DNA of 64,000 bases from Phymatolithon calcareum. Its lineage: Eukaryota; Rhodophyta; Florideophyceae; Hapalidiales. This document shows positions 43,344 through 54,145 of the stretch, in pieces. Under the pieces are notes generated by a model, which saw only the letters and a list, made by a program, of their open reading frames with translations, made no database searches and was not told where the DNA came from. The translations under genes and the position numbers were made by a program. The first letter of the stretch is position 1, and every line of letters starts with the position of its first letter. The stretch is from NCBI GenBank assembly GCA_977006965.1, contig OZ345360.1, positions 868,001 through 932,000 on the forward strand, in the 5' to 3' direction.

Positions 43344-45369
43344 TCCGGTACAGGGAAAAGACGAGGCAAAGTCTTATAGCCAAGCTCACAGCTTACCACT
43401 GCGTGTGTCGTGCTTTGCAAAGCTCCTCAGGCGAGATCGGAGGACGTGAGCACGAGTGTCCTCAACAATATATCTTGGTGGAAGCAGCAGGGGACAAAAG
43501 CAGGAGATGTGTCATACCGAATTTTAATGATAAGAGTGTGTGGCGTTTGTATGAAGCAGAGCAGGTAGGGCGAAAATGTATTATAAACGTATCATAGCCG
43601 GTCGCAGCTCGCGTACAATATGGACCGTAATACAGCGAAGCCTCTCGTTGCAGGGCTCGCATTCTGGAGAGAAATAATAGAAAAGTAGGTTTTCGAGCGG
43701 TGCGCTGAGCACTGTGCACAAAATGTGCACGGCTCACGCCCGTGGCTTTCGTGACTTTCGAAAGTTGCCGTTGTGCGCTGGACGAATTTAACCATATTTT
43801 AATTAATGCAACGGAAGACTTGGCGGTGTGGCTCGCGTCTTTTGTCGTGTGTAACAGTGATGGACGCGAGCGGAACGCTCTCAGAGGCGAGTAGCTCGTC
43901 TGGCGAGCCCGGGCGTTCCGGGCTGGAGCATTGTGACGAGGAGCCAACAGTCCCGGCGGCCAACGCTACTTTCTGCAGCACTTCTTCGTCTAACAACAGC
44001 AAATGACCGGAGCTGTCGACTTGGGATGGGATAGTCCTAGACATGTCCAATGTATCATCATTTTCCTCGTACAAAAGAACGAGAGTGTTCTATAAAACCA
44101 GTGCTGTCATATATAATCAAGAGGGGAAAGATGTTTAGAGCAATGCCGACTGCAGAGCACAAGAAGGCTGTACCGATTTTCTTTTGACACATCGGATGTA
44201 GCTTGTACCGTTCAAACGATGTCCTCAGAAGCAACTAGGACAACGCCTTGGTTTGGTAGAATCTGGACTAAACATGTAACATATTTTTAGAAAAAGGCCA
44301 TGTCCTCTTGGCCCCCTGCTGTGCTTCAATAGTCGATTTCCCGAAACTGAGCGGCATGGATACGTTTCCAGGGAATCCTCTTAGATCGAATTTTTTCTAC
44401 GTTTATAGCGCTTTGGCTTTTCCTTCCTTTTGCCAAAATGTTGCTATTTGTACAATGATAGGCAGTTCCAAAAGTCGTTTTCATGCTTTTAAAAAGTCCC
44501 TCACGCTTCACCAGAAACATGGAACGCTACATTCGCCATTCGTGATGTGACAGGTAGAGTTGTAGAAAGGTTTGGTTACCGGTCTGCTCCCTGTATAAAT
44601 TCCTGAATTCGCAGGTGATACGAAAAAAACCTTCGAAAGTTTTGACAAACTGTGGGCCAATACCGAGGCACAGGCAGTTGCAAATGCCGAGAGGATTCCA
44701 ATATGTGTTCCTAGGAAAAGGCAGATAGTTTGTCAAGAAATAACCAAGAGCAGCAGGTTTTCTGGCAGACTTCGACATTTGGCATCCAGATTGACCCCTC
44801 GAGGCACAGCTCCTGATCAGAGGTTGACCCGTTTGGTCTCCTTCCAGCTTTATTCTCAGCCCTTCAAGTTATACAGTATCCCGAGTATCGGACCTCGATA
44901 AGGTCCGCACGACACTGATCTGAGCTCAAGCCTGCTTGGGAGAAAGATTCCGAAACCCTGCAGCCGGTAACCTTTGAGATCGCTTTTTCCGAATGATTTT
45001 CTAAATGTGACAATTACATGTCACATGTATAGTCTAATTCTAAACGTGACAGAGCGGTACAGCGCACCTTTGTAGGGAGCACAACGTAGCACTGAGGATC
45101 ATAATACACTGTAAAACTATGAGTGGATCTCCACGTCTCTTCATAAATATTAGTAAAAAACTAATGGAAGGTACGCAGAACTATCGTTGAGGCGAGCTGT
45201 AAAATGCGGTATACGTCCTTTACCGACCGTTGGATCGTTGAATTTTCTATCGAAAAATAATTTACACAAAATTTTGTGTTGGGAACGCATCTTCAGATGC
45301 ATTCCCAAAAAGGTATACATTCAAAGTAGTAGTAAGTTGAATATTTTTAATGGGCGCGATGAAAAAATA
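43344..45369. other. Intergenic 5' of the NB-ARC/WD40 gene
   Basis: Around 43800-44045 both strands carry open frames of about 65-80 codons with reasonable composition: minus strand MSRTIPSQVDSSGHLLLLDE.. (44044 to 43799) and plus strand (43806-44006). At most one can be real and neither has a recognisable domain. The remainder, apart from the hairpins at 45264-45307, shows nothing. Confidence 0.4.
45264..45307. repeat. Adjacent palindrome and hairpin
   Basis: A perfect 16-bp palindrome (45264-45279, ACACAAAATTTTGTGT) directly abuts a 12-bp hairpin with a 4-base loop (45280-45291 with 45296-45307, one mismatch). The function is unknown. It lies about 60 bp past the stop of the small minus-strand frame, so a 3'-end role is possible. 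Confidence 0.7.
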
Positions 45370-45630
45370 TTATTGGCTGGAGAACAGGAAATCTGATACC
45401 GTCCAACCAACCATATGCATATGGCCAACGGCATTGATTCGTTGTTGATGGAAAAGCATAATTTGTGACATCCCGGGGACCACTGGGCCATTGATCCTTC
45501 CCGTGCACGCCGAATCTTCAGCGTTGACCAACCAAGCAATTTCCTGGTCCCCCGTCTCACGTATAAACAGACCCTGCGCCTGGCGGGCAGTACTAATGGC
45601 CTGCATACGCCCGGCATTTTGCACCTGCAT
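45370..45630 (-). CDS. Hypothetical 86-aa protein
   Basis: From the ATG at 45630 the product begins MQVQNAGRMQAISTARQAQG, continues through LFIRETGDQEIAWLVNAEDS and ends VSDFLFSSQ. Codon choice looks coding and the frame stays open upstream to about 45705 without a further ATG. A sequence resembling an acceptor (TTGCTCAG) lies just upstream of the ATG, so this could be a last exon. The start is 50 bp from the divergent kinase start, implying a shared promoter if both are real. I do not recognise the family. Confidence 0.4.
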   Translation of the reverse strand: MQVQNAGRMQAISTARQAQGLFIRETGDQEIAWLVNAEDSACTGRINGPVVPGMSQIMLFHQQRINAVGHMHMVGWTVSDFLFSSQ

Positions 45631-45679
45631 GGACGTAGTCGAAAGCTGAGCAAGAATCTGCACCGCTTCCTGCCGGCCG

Positions 45680-47212
45680 ATGGCCGTCGTGGGCGATTAT
45701 GAGGTCGGTCGCACATTGGGTGTGGGAGCCACGGGCCGAGTCCGTCTCGGCAGACACAAGCAAACAGGTCAGCTTGTAGCCTTGAAAATGGTCCCTCGAA
45801 ACTTTCTTATGCATGCCGGTCAAGTTTCCCACGCTGTTCGACGCGAAATTGCCGTTCTTCATCTCATCGCGTCCGGTAATTCCGCTGCTGAAGGCGTGTT
45901 GACATTGTATGAAGTCATCGACACCGAAGAATTTACCGTTCTGGCTCTGGAATACTGTTCGGGAGGCGATCTCTTTGAACTCCTGCTTAACCAAGGACGT
46001 CTGCCACTTCCAACTGTTCGAGATTATTTTCTTGAACTTGCGAAGGCGCTTTATGTTTGCCATAAGCGCGGAATTTGTCACCGAGATTTGAAACCGGAAA
46101 ATATCCTCATCTCCGCTGACGGCAAGCTTAAAATCGCCGACTTCGGCATGTCCGGTCTTCTCAACCCAACTTCTCTTCTTGAAACATCATGCGGCTCACC
46201 ACACTATTGTGCACCCGAAGTGTTGTCAGGACAACGATACAGTGGATCGGAAGCAGACGTATGGTCTCTTGGAGTCATCCTTTTCGCAATGATTACTGGC
46301 GGTCTTCCTTTCGACGACGACAATTTGCACCGTCTCACCCGGAAAGTGTGCTCTGGAGTTTTTTACATGCCACCAGAGGTTCCCGAGGATATAGCAAACC
46401 TAATTCGAAGCATGTTGGCTGTAACTCCAGGTCACCGCATTTCTCTCGAAGAAGTGTTACGATCCGAATGGCTTGGCGGAGACGCCATCCCTGATGTGGC
46501 AGACGAAATTTCATCATCGGCAAATTTAGCACCAGTCACTGCTCCGGATGCTCGCATCATTTCGTTCTTGGCCGATTTAGGTCTGGGTAATGATTACATG
46601 ATCCGGAGGCGTCTCAGTGGAAACCGGGACTGTCTTGAGCGCCAAATGTACTATCGATTTGCCGCAGTCATGATCAACGAACAAGTGGAACCTGTCAAAG
46701 TTCCCGAGGTTGCGCTAACGCCAACCACCGTAACCGCAAACATATGCTTTGAAGCCGAATCCCCACATGAGCAAGCCACTTTGGAACAATCGCTTGAGAA
46801 AATGAGATTGTCAGAAGCTTACAAAAAAGTTCCTCATAGCATGCCCAACAAAACGTCGAATGTTGACAGAGCTCCGGCGACGGCAACATCTCCTGTTGTG
46901 CACTCACGCCAGACTCCGTCGATTGCATGCAGAGGGCTAGGGAGGACCGTGTCTTCGAAAAGTGCAGAATCGCTGCGCACAATATCGGATATTGAATATG
47001 AAATCAACATTTCTGCGCTACAGCGAATCAATTCTGAAGGTTGCAAGGACACCACAGTCGCTCGTGAGCGCTTTGATATTGCTGTCGGGCTAGGTACTGC
47101 GGCAACTGTTGGTACCCAAGACGCAGTTGTAACCCCACTGATTTCTCGAATGCCCTCTTGGCTGGACATTTTCCAAGGGTCAGGAACTCCTGTTTCAGTT
47201 CCACAACGTTAA
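45680..47212 (+). CDS. Ser/Thr protein kinase, CAMKL group (BRSK/SAD/Nim1-like)
   Basis: A 510-residue kinase. Catalytic domain residues 7-264: ATP loop LGVGATGRVRLG, Lys36, HRDLKPEN (134-141), DFG (154-156). The activation segment is LLETSCGSPHYCAPEV, whose Thr169 is the LKB1-type phosphorylation site. ADVWSLGVILFAM and LPFDDDNLHRLTRKV are closest to BRSK/SAD and the fungal Gin4/Nim1 kinases. A UBA-like segment follows (about 294-340: RIISFLADLGLG). The C-terminal 170 residues are Ser/Thr-rich and poorly conserved. Such kinases act in polarity or cell-cycle control in animals and fungi; the algal role is unknown. Confidence 0.9.
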   Translation: MAVVGDYEVGRTLGVGATGRVRLGRHKQTGQLVALKMVPRNFLMHAGQVSHAVRREIAVLHLIASGNSAAEGVLTLYEVIDTEEFTVLALEYCSGGDLFELLLNQGRLPLPTVRDYFLELAKALYVCHKRGICHRDLKPENILISADGKLKIADFGMSGLLNPTSLLETSCGSPHYCAPEVLSGQRYSGSEADVWSLGVILFAMITGGLPFDDDNLHRLTRKVCSGVFYMPPEVPEDIANLIRSMLAVTPGHRISLEEVLRSEWLGGDAIPDVADEISSSANLAPVTAPDARIISFLADLGLGNDYMIRRRLSGNRDCLERQMYYRFAAVMINEQVEPVKVPEVALTPTTVTANICFEAESPHEQATLEQSLEKMRLSEAYKKVPHSMPNKTSNVDRAPATATSPVVHSRQTPSIACRGLGRTVSSKSAESLRTISDIEYEINISALQRINSEGCKDTTVARERFDIAVGLGTAATVGTQDAVVTPLISRMPSWLDIFQGSGTPVSVPQR

Positions 47213-47497
47213 TCAGAAACTGAACGCATTCCCAGACCATTTGGAGATCAACTAACAATGGAATTTGTGCATTGGACGCACTGTTTCGTAGCTTTAGTTT
47301 TTACTCCCAACATTTACTCTCACCTTGCAGTCATCTAACAACTTCTAAGTTCCCTTTATCCTCTTTTCTGTTCTAAGTAAACCTCTGGAACACAGGATCT
47401 TAAATGTCCATCTTCCATAGTAGTGACCAAACAAATTGCGAACTAAACAAAAACGAACATCAGTAAAACGAAGAAACCTTTACGTTGTGAAATCAGT

Positions 47498-48364
47498 TCA
47501 CGAGACTTTATTATCCTGTTTGCCGTTGAGAATTTCAAGCACAGTTCCGTTCTTGACAGCAGCCTGCAGCCGCAAAACTTCCTCAACCGTGGAAGCTTTG
47601 TTGATTAACGCTGAGACTCGTTCCAAGTCTTCTGGGGACAACGAAGGACCCTTGGCCTTATTGATGTGATTTGCTGGCTGGGCGGACATCGACGGCTTCT
47701 CTCCCTCAGCATTGCTATCCAACTGCCCAACAATAAAAGTCTTTGGAGCTGTCTGCCGCCGCTTTTTCGCAGCAGTCGCACCAGCGTCTTTTCTTCGTCG
47801 TTTTTTGGCGTTACTTTTCTCCACAGTGTTGCTAGAAGTGATCATTTTTGCCGCGGAAGCCTCCGGCTGACCGTATTTTGTCGCGGCAGCAAGGCGGTCT
47901 TTCTGCGTCACACGGTAAAAATTGACGAATCGTAATGAAGGAATACGGTGCAGGAGCAGCAATTTCAAATCTGCATCGTCGTTGACAGGATTATCGATGA
48001 GCGACAGTGTTTCCAATTTCTGGAAGCGCGCAAGTTCATCAAGGTTCAGATTAGCACGGGTTCCAATGCGGTTGCCAGTGAGAATGAGACACTGCAAATT
48101 TGGCAAAGAGTCCGCAACGCCCTTTTGAATCTTGGTTATTCTATTTGCACCAAGGTAAAGGCTGGAGAGTCGTGGAAACGGAGGAAATCCATCACCGAGA
48201 ATGGATATGGCATTCGCGGAAAGATCAATTTTGTCGAATGAATCGTTCGCGACGGCAAGGTTCTCGATTGCTGGGATTGCTTTGCCGCGCAGTGAGAGCG
48301 TTCGCTGACCAATGCAATCGTTTTCCTGAAGAGCGCAAAGTACCAAATTTGGAGTTAGTCGCAT
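47498..48364 (-). CDS. SNRPA1: U2 snRNP protein A' (SNRPA1)
   Basis: A 288-residue leucine-rich-repeat protein of the U2 snRNP; with U2B'' it binds stem-loop IV of U2 snRNA. Family start MRLTPNLV, then LSLRGKAIPAIENL, LILTGNRI, LSLIDNPV and FVNFYRVTQKDR in the expected order. The C-terminal SPEDLERVSALINKASTVEE block is typical. The lysine/arginine cluster KKRRRKD (about 188-194) is a likely nuclear signal. The gene is divergent from TAP42, with about 195 bp between start codons. Confidence 0.93.
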   Translation of the reverse strand: MRLTPNLVLCALQENDCIGQRTLSLRGKAIPAIENLAVANDSFDKIDLSANAISILGDGFPPFPRLSSLYLGANRITKIQKGVADSLPNLQCLILTGNRIGTRANLNLDELARFQKLETLSLIDNPVNDDADLKLLLLHRIPSLRFVNFYRVTQKDRLAAATKYGQPEASAAKMITSSNTVEKSNAKKRRRKDAGATAAKKRRQTAPKTFIVGQLDSNAEGEKPSMSAQPANHINKAKGPSLSPEDLERVSALINKASTVEEVLRLQAAVKNGTVLEILNGKQDNKVS

Positions 48365-48558
48365 CGTCTCTCTTTGCAGCGTGAAACTTCGTTTAAGTTG
48401 CCTCCTTCAACTACCACCCGTCTTCGTTAGGACAAAATTCAAGGTATGATAGATATTTGGGTATTCAACCAAATTTTAGCATGGACGTTTCTGCACCCAA
48501 GTTGTACAGTAACTTCAAGTCGTAACAGCGCGACGCTTGCACCTGACGTAAAAGAACT

Positions 48559-49623
48559 ATGGCTTCAGATTCAAGTGTGAACCTGAGCTCGTTGTTCAAA
48601 TCCGCTGTACAAGCCTTAAACGCAATTGATGAGCCATGGATAGCTCTTTCTGTCCTCTCTGGCACTGACCTGCGAAAAGCTGGGGCAGCCATTCGTCGCC
48701 CGAACTCCGACAGCAGCGATTCCTGGCGACTGGCACTTGAAAAATTGTCGCTTCTGGAAAATGCATCGGAGTCTGCTGGAATAATATCAAGTAATGATTA
48801 CCTGGATGACATTTCAACATCGTCTCTCAAGTTTCTGCTTATCCCTTTCCTTTTCTCGCGATTGCACACCGCCTTTCAGGGTGATGAAGCGGAGAGATTA
48901 GGTCATCTTCAGCAATCTCGAGCCAGCCTGATTGAATTTTTCACGGCCGTAGAGAAACTAGGAATGTTGACGGCAGATGAGCGTGATCGGGTTTTGGACG
49001 AATCTATTCAAGTTGCGAGGACTCCAGACCAGAAAAGAGCGGAAAAAATCGCTCGTTTCAAAGCTGAACGAGAAGCGGAAAGAAAACTCTCTGCAATCGT
49101 CGACCGTCGTGTAACTCATGGATATTCAATTGATGATGATGAAGAGACCTTAAGAGATGCTTCTTTAACGATTGTGCAATCTGCGATTCGAAAAGGGCTA
49201 GATGCAATCTCATCTGTTGACCAGGAAATTGAAATACTTCGCTTTGCGTCGAAGTCGCGGGCAAAGGGAATTGATCCACGAGAAAAAGCCGCAGAGGCGC
49301 GAAAGAATGCTCCGGCAACTGTTATCACTGGAATGCCTCCAACATTTAAAATTGTGAACAACAGAGAAGAAATCCGCAAGGGTGTGTTCCGTCCTTCCCA
49401 TTCACTTCCGACGTACACAGTTGAGGAATGGGGAGAGATTGAAATGGCTAATGCGGCCAAGAAGGAACAAGAAAAAAGATCTGCTGAGATTGTCAAAGCG
49501 AGACAGATGGCAGATGAAGACAGTGATGGAGATGAAGCGGCAAATCGGGAGACCATGGAAAAGCGGAGCTGGGACGATTGGCGAGATGAAAACAATCGCG
49601 GGTCGGGAAACACGATGCGATAG
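48559..49623 (+). CDS. TAP42: TAP42/IGBP1-like PP2A regulatory protein
   Basis: A 354-residue TAP42/alpha4 protein that binds catalytic subunits of PP2A-like phosphatases and protects them, downstream of TOR. Evidence: the helical N-terminal region with FLLIPFLFSRLHTAF, the middle RAEKIARFKAEREAERKL, and the hallmark C-terminus WDDWRDENNRGSGNTMR. The protein is complete, single-exon and of normal length. Confidence 0.93.
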   Translation: MASDSSVNLSSLFKSAVQALNAIDEPWIALSVLSGTDLRKAGAAIRRPNSDSSDSWRLALEKLSLLENASESAGIISSNDYLDDISTSSLKFLLIPFLFSRLHTAFQGDEAERLGHLQQSRASLIEFFTAVEKLGMLTADERDRVLDESIQVARTPDQKRAEKIARFKAEREAERKLSAIVDRRVTHGYSIDDDEETLRDASLTIVQSAIRKGLDAISSVDQEIEILRFASKSRAKGIDPREKAAEARKNAPATVITGMPPTFKIVNNREEIRKGVFRPSHSLPTYTVEEWGEIEMANAAKKEQEKRSAEIVKARQMADEDSDGDEAANRETMEKRSWDDWRDENNRGSGNTMR

Positions 49624-49893
49624 ACATGCATGCCGTACCATCCACACATGAATTTCTAGCGTCGTAGGCAGAATAGTTGTCTTATTCTGGACGGATATAT
49701 TTGCAAATGGCAAGCGTCCCAGGAAAAGATTTTTATGTTGTGAAAAATGTCTGTACCTTCAACAGCTGTCGCTGAGCAATACATCACACACACCTAGAAA
49801 GGCAAGCACCCTAGATAAATACCCTCGGCATGGCACTATGTGTGCTGCATACTACATACGCCCATTGTAAAGGATGACAGCGGTTCCATTTCG

Positions 49894-50385
49894 TCAATCC
49901 TCGTACACACGGCACTCGTCTGCTTCAGGGGCGTCCTCACAAAACTCCTCAAGAGGGTCAACAGGGCCTGCAGTCCTCTTCATGTGGGATGCCTCCTTTT
50001 CAAGCTCTTCCACAATATCCCAAGCAGTCGCCGCTTCCTTCGACGCCTTACCGAATTTCGCAGTTGCCTCTTGCGCCCTCTTCATCTCCTCCTGGATTTT
50101 AGTTTGGATTGTGTCCATGTTCATTGTCACCAGCGCAACGCGACGACACGGAGCAACGCCAAGACCGGCACCGCGAAAAGCTGACACCTACGCGTTGGTT
50201 GGCCAGATAGAAAAGTTGATAATGGAAACTAAGTTAGCACCCGAAAATCATTCAGTTATTGACGTCCGCCATTACGAAACTCCGATACGCGGATTCGCAA
50301 ACCCCGCGATAGCACTCACCTTGCTGCATAGGGAAACTTGCCCCGACGGCACGCGCGCGACAGAAATTGAGGATACGAAAGCCAT
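49894..50385 (-). CDS. CP12: CP12 Calvin-cycle regulator, plastid precursor, two exons
   Basis: Model complement(49894..50187, 50320..50385), 119 residues. CP12 is an intrinsically disordered plastid protein that assembles GAPDH and phosphoribulokinase into an inactive complex in the dark. The first exon supplies a typical presequence (MAFVSSISVARVPSGQVSLC). The intron (132 nt, GTGAGT..CGTAG, GCTAAC inside) is phase 0. The mature part contains the core AWDIVEEL (77-84) and the C-terminal pair Cys105/Cys114 in EEFCEDAPEADECRVYED, the GAPDH-binding end. The N-terminal cysteine pair found in most CP12 is absent: the corresponding stretch QEATAKFGKASKEAA has none. The gene is divergent from the CobW gene. 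Confidence 0.92.
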
Positions 50386-50841
50386 CACTGCGGAAGAACG
50401 AATTTGAAAAAGTGAGATTCTTCAGCTGGGCGCGCTCAGCAAGAATTGTGTTCTGTGTTGCAGGCAGTGGGAGGTCAAGCCCAATGATGCAGTTCAGCTC
50501 AATGGCTGAGGGCAGGCTAAAAAAATCTGAACGCTGAGATGGCTATGGATGGAGAACCTGGAAATCTCAAGATGAAGACTTCTCATTGGCCGATTCGGAA
50601 ACTAAGTTCAAAATTACTTTGATATCGCCCAAAACCCAACTTTTGGAGAACGATAATTTCTCTTGGAACAGACCGTTGTCCAAAAATAGTTTTTAGGCCT
50701 GGAAAAGATTGCCTCATTTCTTGCAACAATATGTCATACCTCCTGTCATCTCAGACTCGTGCTCACCCGACGACGCCACCGTACATCTCCCGCAACGCCC
50801 TGCAATCTCGTCTCACTTGTTGCCCTGCAGGCGAGGGACGC

Positions 50842-53800
50842 ATGGGCACACCACGTCCTGCCTTTGTGCCGCAGCTGTCTCTACGTTGCTCCTGTTTTAC
50901 TGCGAATGTGCTTCCGATTCATCGGGTCCGCAGTGGTCGAAATTTTCGACCTCGACCACTGCGCCTGAAGATTGCCCGAATTGCTCCAGTATGTGCCGTT
51001 CAAGTTAACGCGGTCTCGGGCGGACATGATGGAGAAGTGAGCGCAAACGAAGCGGAAAAGGTAACGTCATTGTGCTATTTTTCCCGAATTCCCCTGCATT
51101 ACGCCTGATGCATGTGACTGACTCAAATTTAAATGTGGTTTAAAATATCTAATTGCGATGTTCTCTGATGTTGTGCAACATCTCATTATCGCTATCCAAA
51201 ATTTCTGCATAGTAGAGCTACTCTGTCGGGGTTACAATCGTTTCGGGATGTGATGCAGAGTTGCGACGAAGGGTAATTGAAAACATTGTTGCAAGTTGTA
51301 CCGGGAAAAGAGTTGTTGTGGTCACGGCAAGCGGCATATCATCCACATTAGAACAAGATGGAGCAGATACTTTGGGGGACTTAACTCAGCGAACCAGAGC
51401 AAATGTTGACGACTTGGAAGAAAGATCGTCGGATTCTCAAACTTCTGAAGATACGCACAGCATTTCGCTTGCTACTGATAACCTTGAAGGATGGCTTTCG
51501 TGTTCCTCGTACGAAGAAATGGCCGAAGTCATTTCCAAACTCTCCGCAAGTCGGGAGTATGACTATATAGTCGCGGAAGGGGCGACTTCCACCTCAATTG
51601 GGCCACAGCAGATTGCGATGCTATTTCAAGAGAAGGGAGGGGCTTCACTTCGGGTCGACACGCTTGTATCAGTACTCGATGGCGACAGGGTACTTGAAGA
51701 CCTTCACACGAACACCAGTGACTCCCCTGACACCGACTCGTCAATGGCGTCCCCTGCAAACTCTAATGCTGCCATGCCCGAGAGCGCTGAAGAAACTATG
51801 CCATTACCAGTGCCGGAAAGGAACCCTCCGTTGGATCAGTCTTCAAGCAGACCAATGCTAATCGTAAGTCTCGTTGAAAACGCTAATGTCATTATTCTGA
51901 ATCGTCAAAATGGAGCAGTCTCAGGGGCAAACCTAGAGCCAATACAAAGCATGATATCCGTCTTGAATCGCAGAGCGAGCATTGTACCTGCAACAGACTG
52001 TACTGTCCCAGTGCAAGAAGTTGTGAACACGAACTTGTATGATTCCGAGGATCTTGTCTTTAATGCCTCTTGGAGGTTGGTTCTTATGGCGGACAGAGCG
52101 GGTCAGAAGAATTCTACCAAATCTGTGCCAAAGTCGTTGAAAGATTCCACCTTTGTATATCGTGCTCGCCGACCTTTTCACCCCGAGCGTCTCTCCAGCC
52201 ATATTCGTGATGTACAAACTTTCTCTGGAGTTATTCGAAGCACCGGGAAAATTTGGTTGGCAACGCGTATGCTCGCACCATTGGAGTGGAATCAAGCAGG
52301 AGAAAGTGCCACTCTTGAATTGGGTGAAAGATTCTGGGCTGCACGTCCAGAGGCTGAATGGCCAAAGGATGATAGTGCCAGAGATGCAATCATGGAAAAT
52401 TGGGACAACCAATTTGGAGATCGGGAAACTGAACTGGTGTTTGTTGGCATGGGAGTCGACAAAGAGAGATTACAAGGTATGTTGGATGGCTGTCTTCTGC
52501 AGGACGAAGAAATGGTATTCACCAATCTATGGGAAAACTTTGAAGATCCATTTATCGAATGGGTTCCTCTCATCGAAGAAGACGAAGATCTGCAGGTTGA
52601 GGAACCACTTCCTACAGCGGAATCTGCGTCTGCGGAGACAACAGACACCTTGAAAGGGAAAGAAAATCACCCAATCAGGGAAGACGTAGAGAAAGAGGTT
52701 GTCGCTGCTTCTGAGGAGGCTGTGGAAATAGGCCCACGAGGAGCTACTATCGAAGGTGCCCTGGATGAAAATGCTGTGTCCGAAGAAGTCCTCGAGAAGG
52801 TCAGTTCGCTAGATGCCCTTGCCTTGGAATACCTGGACAATGACGACTCGTCTCTTGCGCCGCTTCCCGCAGACGACGGTCATTTCGATGAAGACGATGT
52901 TGTTCTCAGTTCGGGGGACGCGGCAGTTGCAGATGAAATCTTGCAGCAGATGCCCAGAGTTGGACTTCCTGTCACAATCGTGACAGGATTCCTAGGAAGC
53001 GGAAAGACGACGCTGTTGAACTACATCCTCACAGCACCTCATGGACTGCGGATTGCTGTCCTTGTGAACGAGTTAGGCGAAATTGATATTGACAGCCAAC
53101 TCGTCGAGAAGGGTAGTTGGTCCAGCGATGATGACATCATGGAGCTGTCTAACGGTTGTATTTGCTGCAGTATCAACAATTCTTTTGTCAATGCTGTACA
53201 GAAAATACTGGAAAGAAAAGAAGCTGTTGATTATCTGGTCGTGGAAACTACTGGAGTTGCGGATCCTGTTCCAGTTTTGAACTCTCTTATGGTTTCAGAT
53301 ATCGCCGATGAAGTTCGTGTCGACGGCGTGCTGACAGTTGTCGCCGCAGATAGTTTCGAGGGATCAGACTACATGGAGTCTGAAGTCGCCCGTTCACAGA
53401 TCTCCGCTGCTGATACTATACTGCTCTCGAAGACTGACATTGCATCTGAGGAATCAATTCAGAATGCAATGGCGTTCATCAAGACACATTTGCCTGGCGC
53501 CAGAATTCTTCGATCTCAGCGCGGGCGGGTGCCCATTGAAATGATTTTGGACATGGGACTGCGATTGCAATCAGGCGCTGCCGCCGCGAAAGGTGCGGAG
53601 GTGGTCAGCAGTCACAGCCACGAGCATTCTACTGAATATAAGCACGATCATGATCACAGCCACGAACACGAGGATGGGCACGATCACGTTCACGGAGAGG
53701 ATTGTGGGCCGGACTGCACTGATGAATCACATTCTCATAGCCATAACCATTTGGAAGCGGACGGGTTTATGACGACAAGTTTCAGGTCGGATATACCATT

Positions 53801-54071
53801 GGTACCTGAAGCTTTCATGGAAAAGTTCTTGCAACAGCTTCCTAAAGATGTGTTTCGTGCGAAGGGACTGCTCAATTTCATTGGGTATCCAAAGCGGATT
53901 ATATTCCAGCTGTCAGGGCGTCGCTACGCTTTCGAAGAAGATGAATGGCCGGAGAATGTCGTGCCTGGGAATCAAATAGTGATCATCGGAAAAGATCTTA
54001 ATATCGAGGAGCTTCAGCGAAATCTGGAAGGGTGTCACGTCCAAGTGGGTGAAGGGGTTTCGAAAGAGTGA
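50842..54071 (+). CDS. Tandem CobW/COG0523 GTPase (metallochaperone-like), probably plastid, two exons
   Basis: Model join(50842..51060, 51216..54071), 1024 residues; an ATG at 50731 would add 37. The intron (155 nt) has donor AAG/GTAACG and acceptor CATAGTAG, phase 0. The N-terminus is basic and Ser-rich (MGTPRPAFVPQLSLRC), fitting a plastid presequence. First half (from GVTIVSG, about residue 77): a CobW-like GTPase without a P-loop, followed by a CobW_C domain (RPFHPERL, RSTGKIWLATR). Second half: intact TGFLGSGKTTLLNYIL (from about 663), NELGEIDID, CICC (about 721), VVETTGVADP, LLSKTD, a His/Asp-rich tract (about 872-922) and a second CobW_C. Related proteins deliver zinc or other metals using GTP. 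The His-rich tract suggests metal binding; the actual metal is unknown. Confidence 0.87.
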
Positions 54072-54145
54072 AGAGCCGGTACTTGTACCAGAGTAAGTAG
54101 TTGATGCCTAACAAGGTTGTACAGATACATAAAGCGTTCATTCTT

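Noticed and set aside
43806-44044. Small open frames on both strands upstream of the NLR gene
   Set aside because: Each reads plausibly but they are mutually exclusive and neither shows a domain or splice support; recorded only as part of the intergenic note.
49116-49649. 177-aa minus-strand frame
   Set aside because: Antisense shadow of the TAP42 gene, rich in Ser from reversed Glu/Arg codons.
49874-50407. 177-aa plus-strand frame over CP12
   Set aside because: Antisense of CP12; the spliced minus-strand CP12 model has the family signature.
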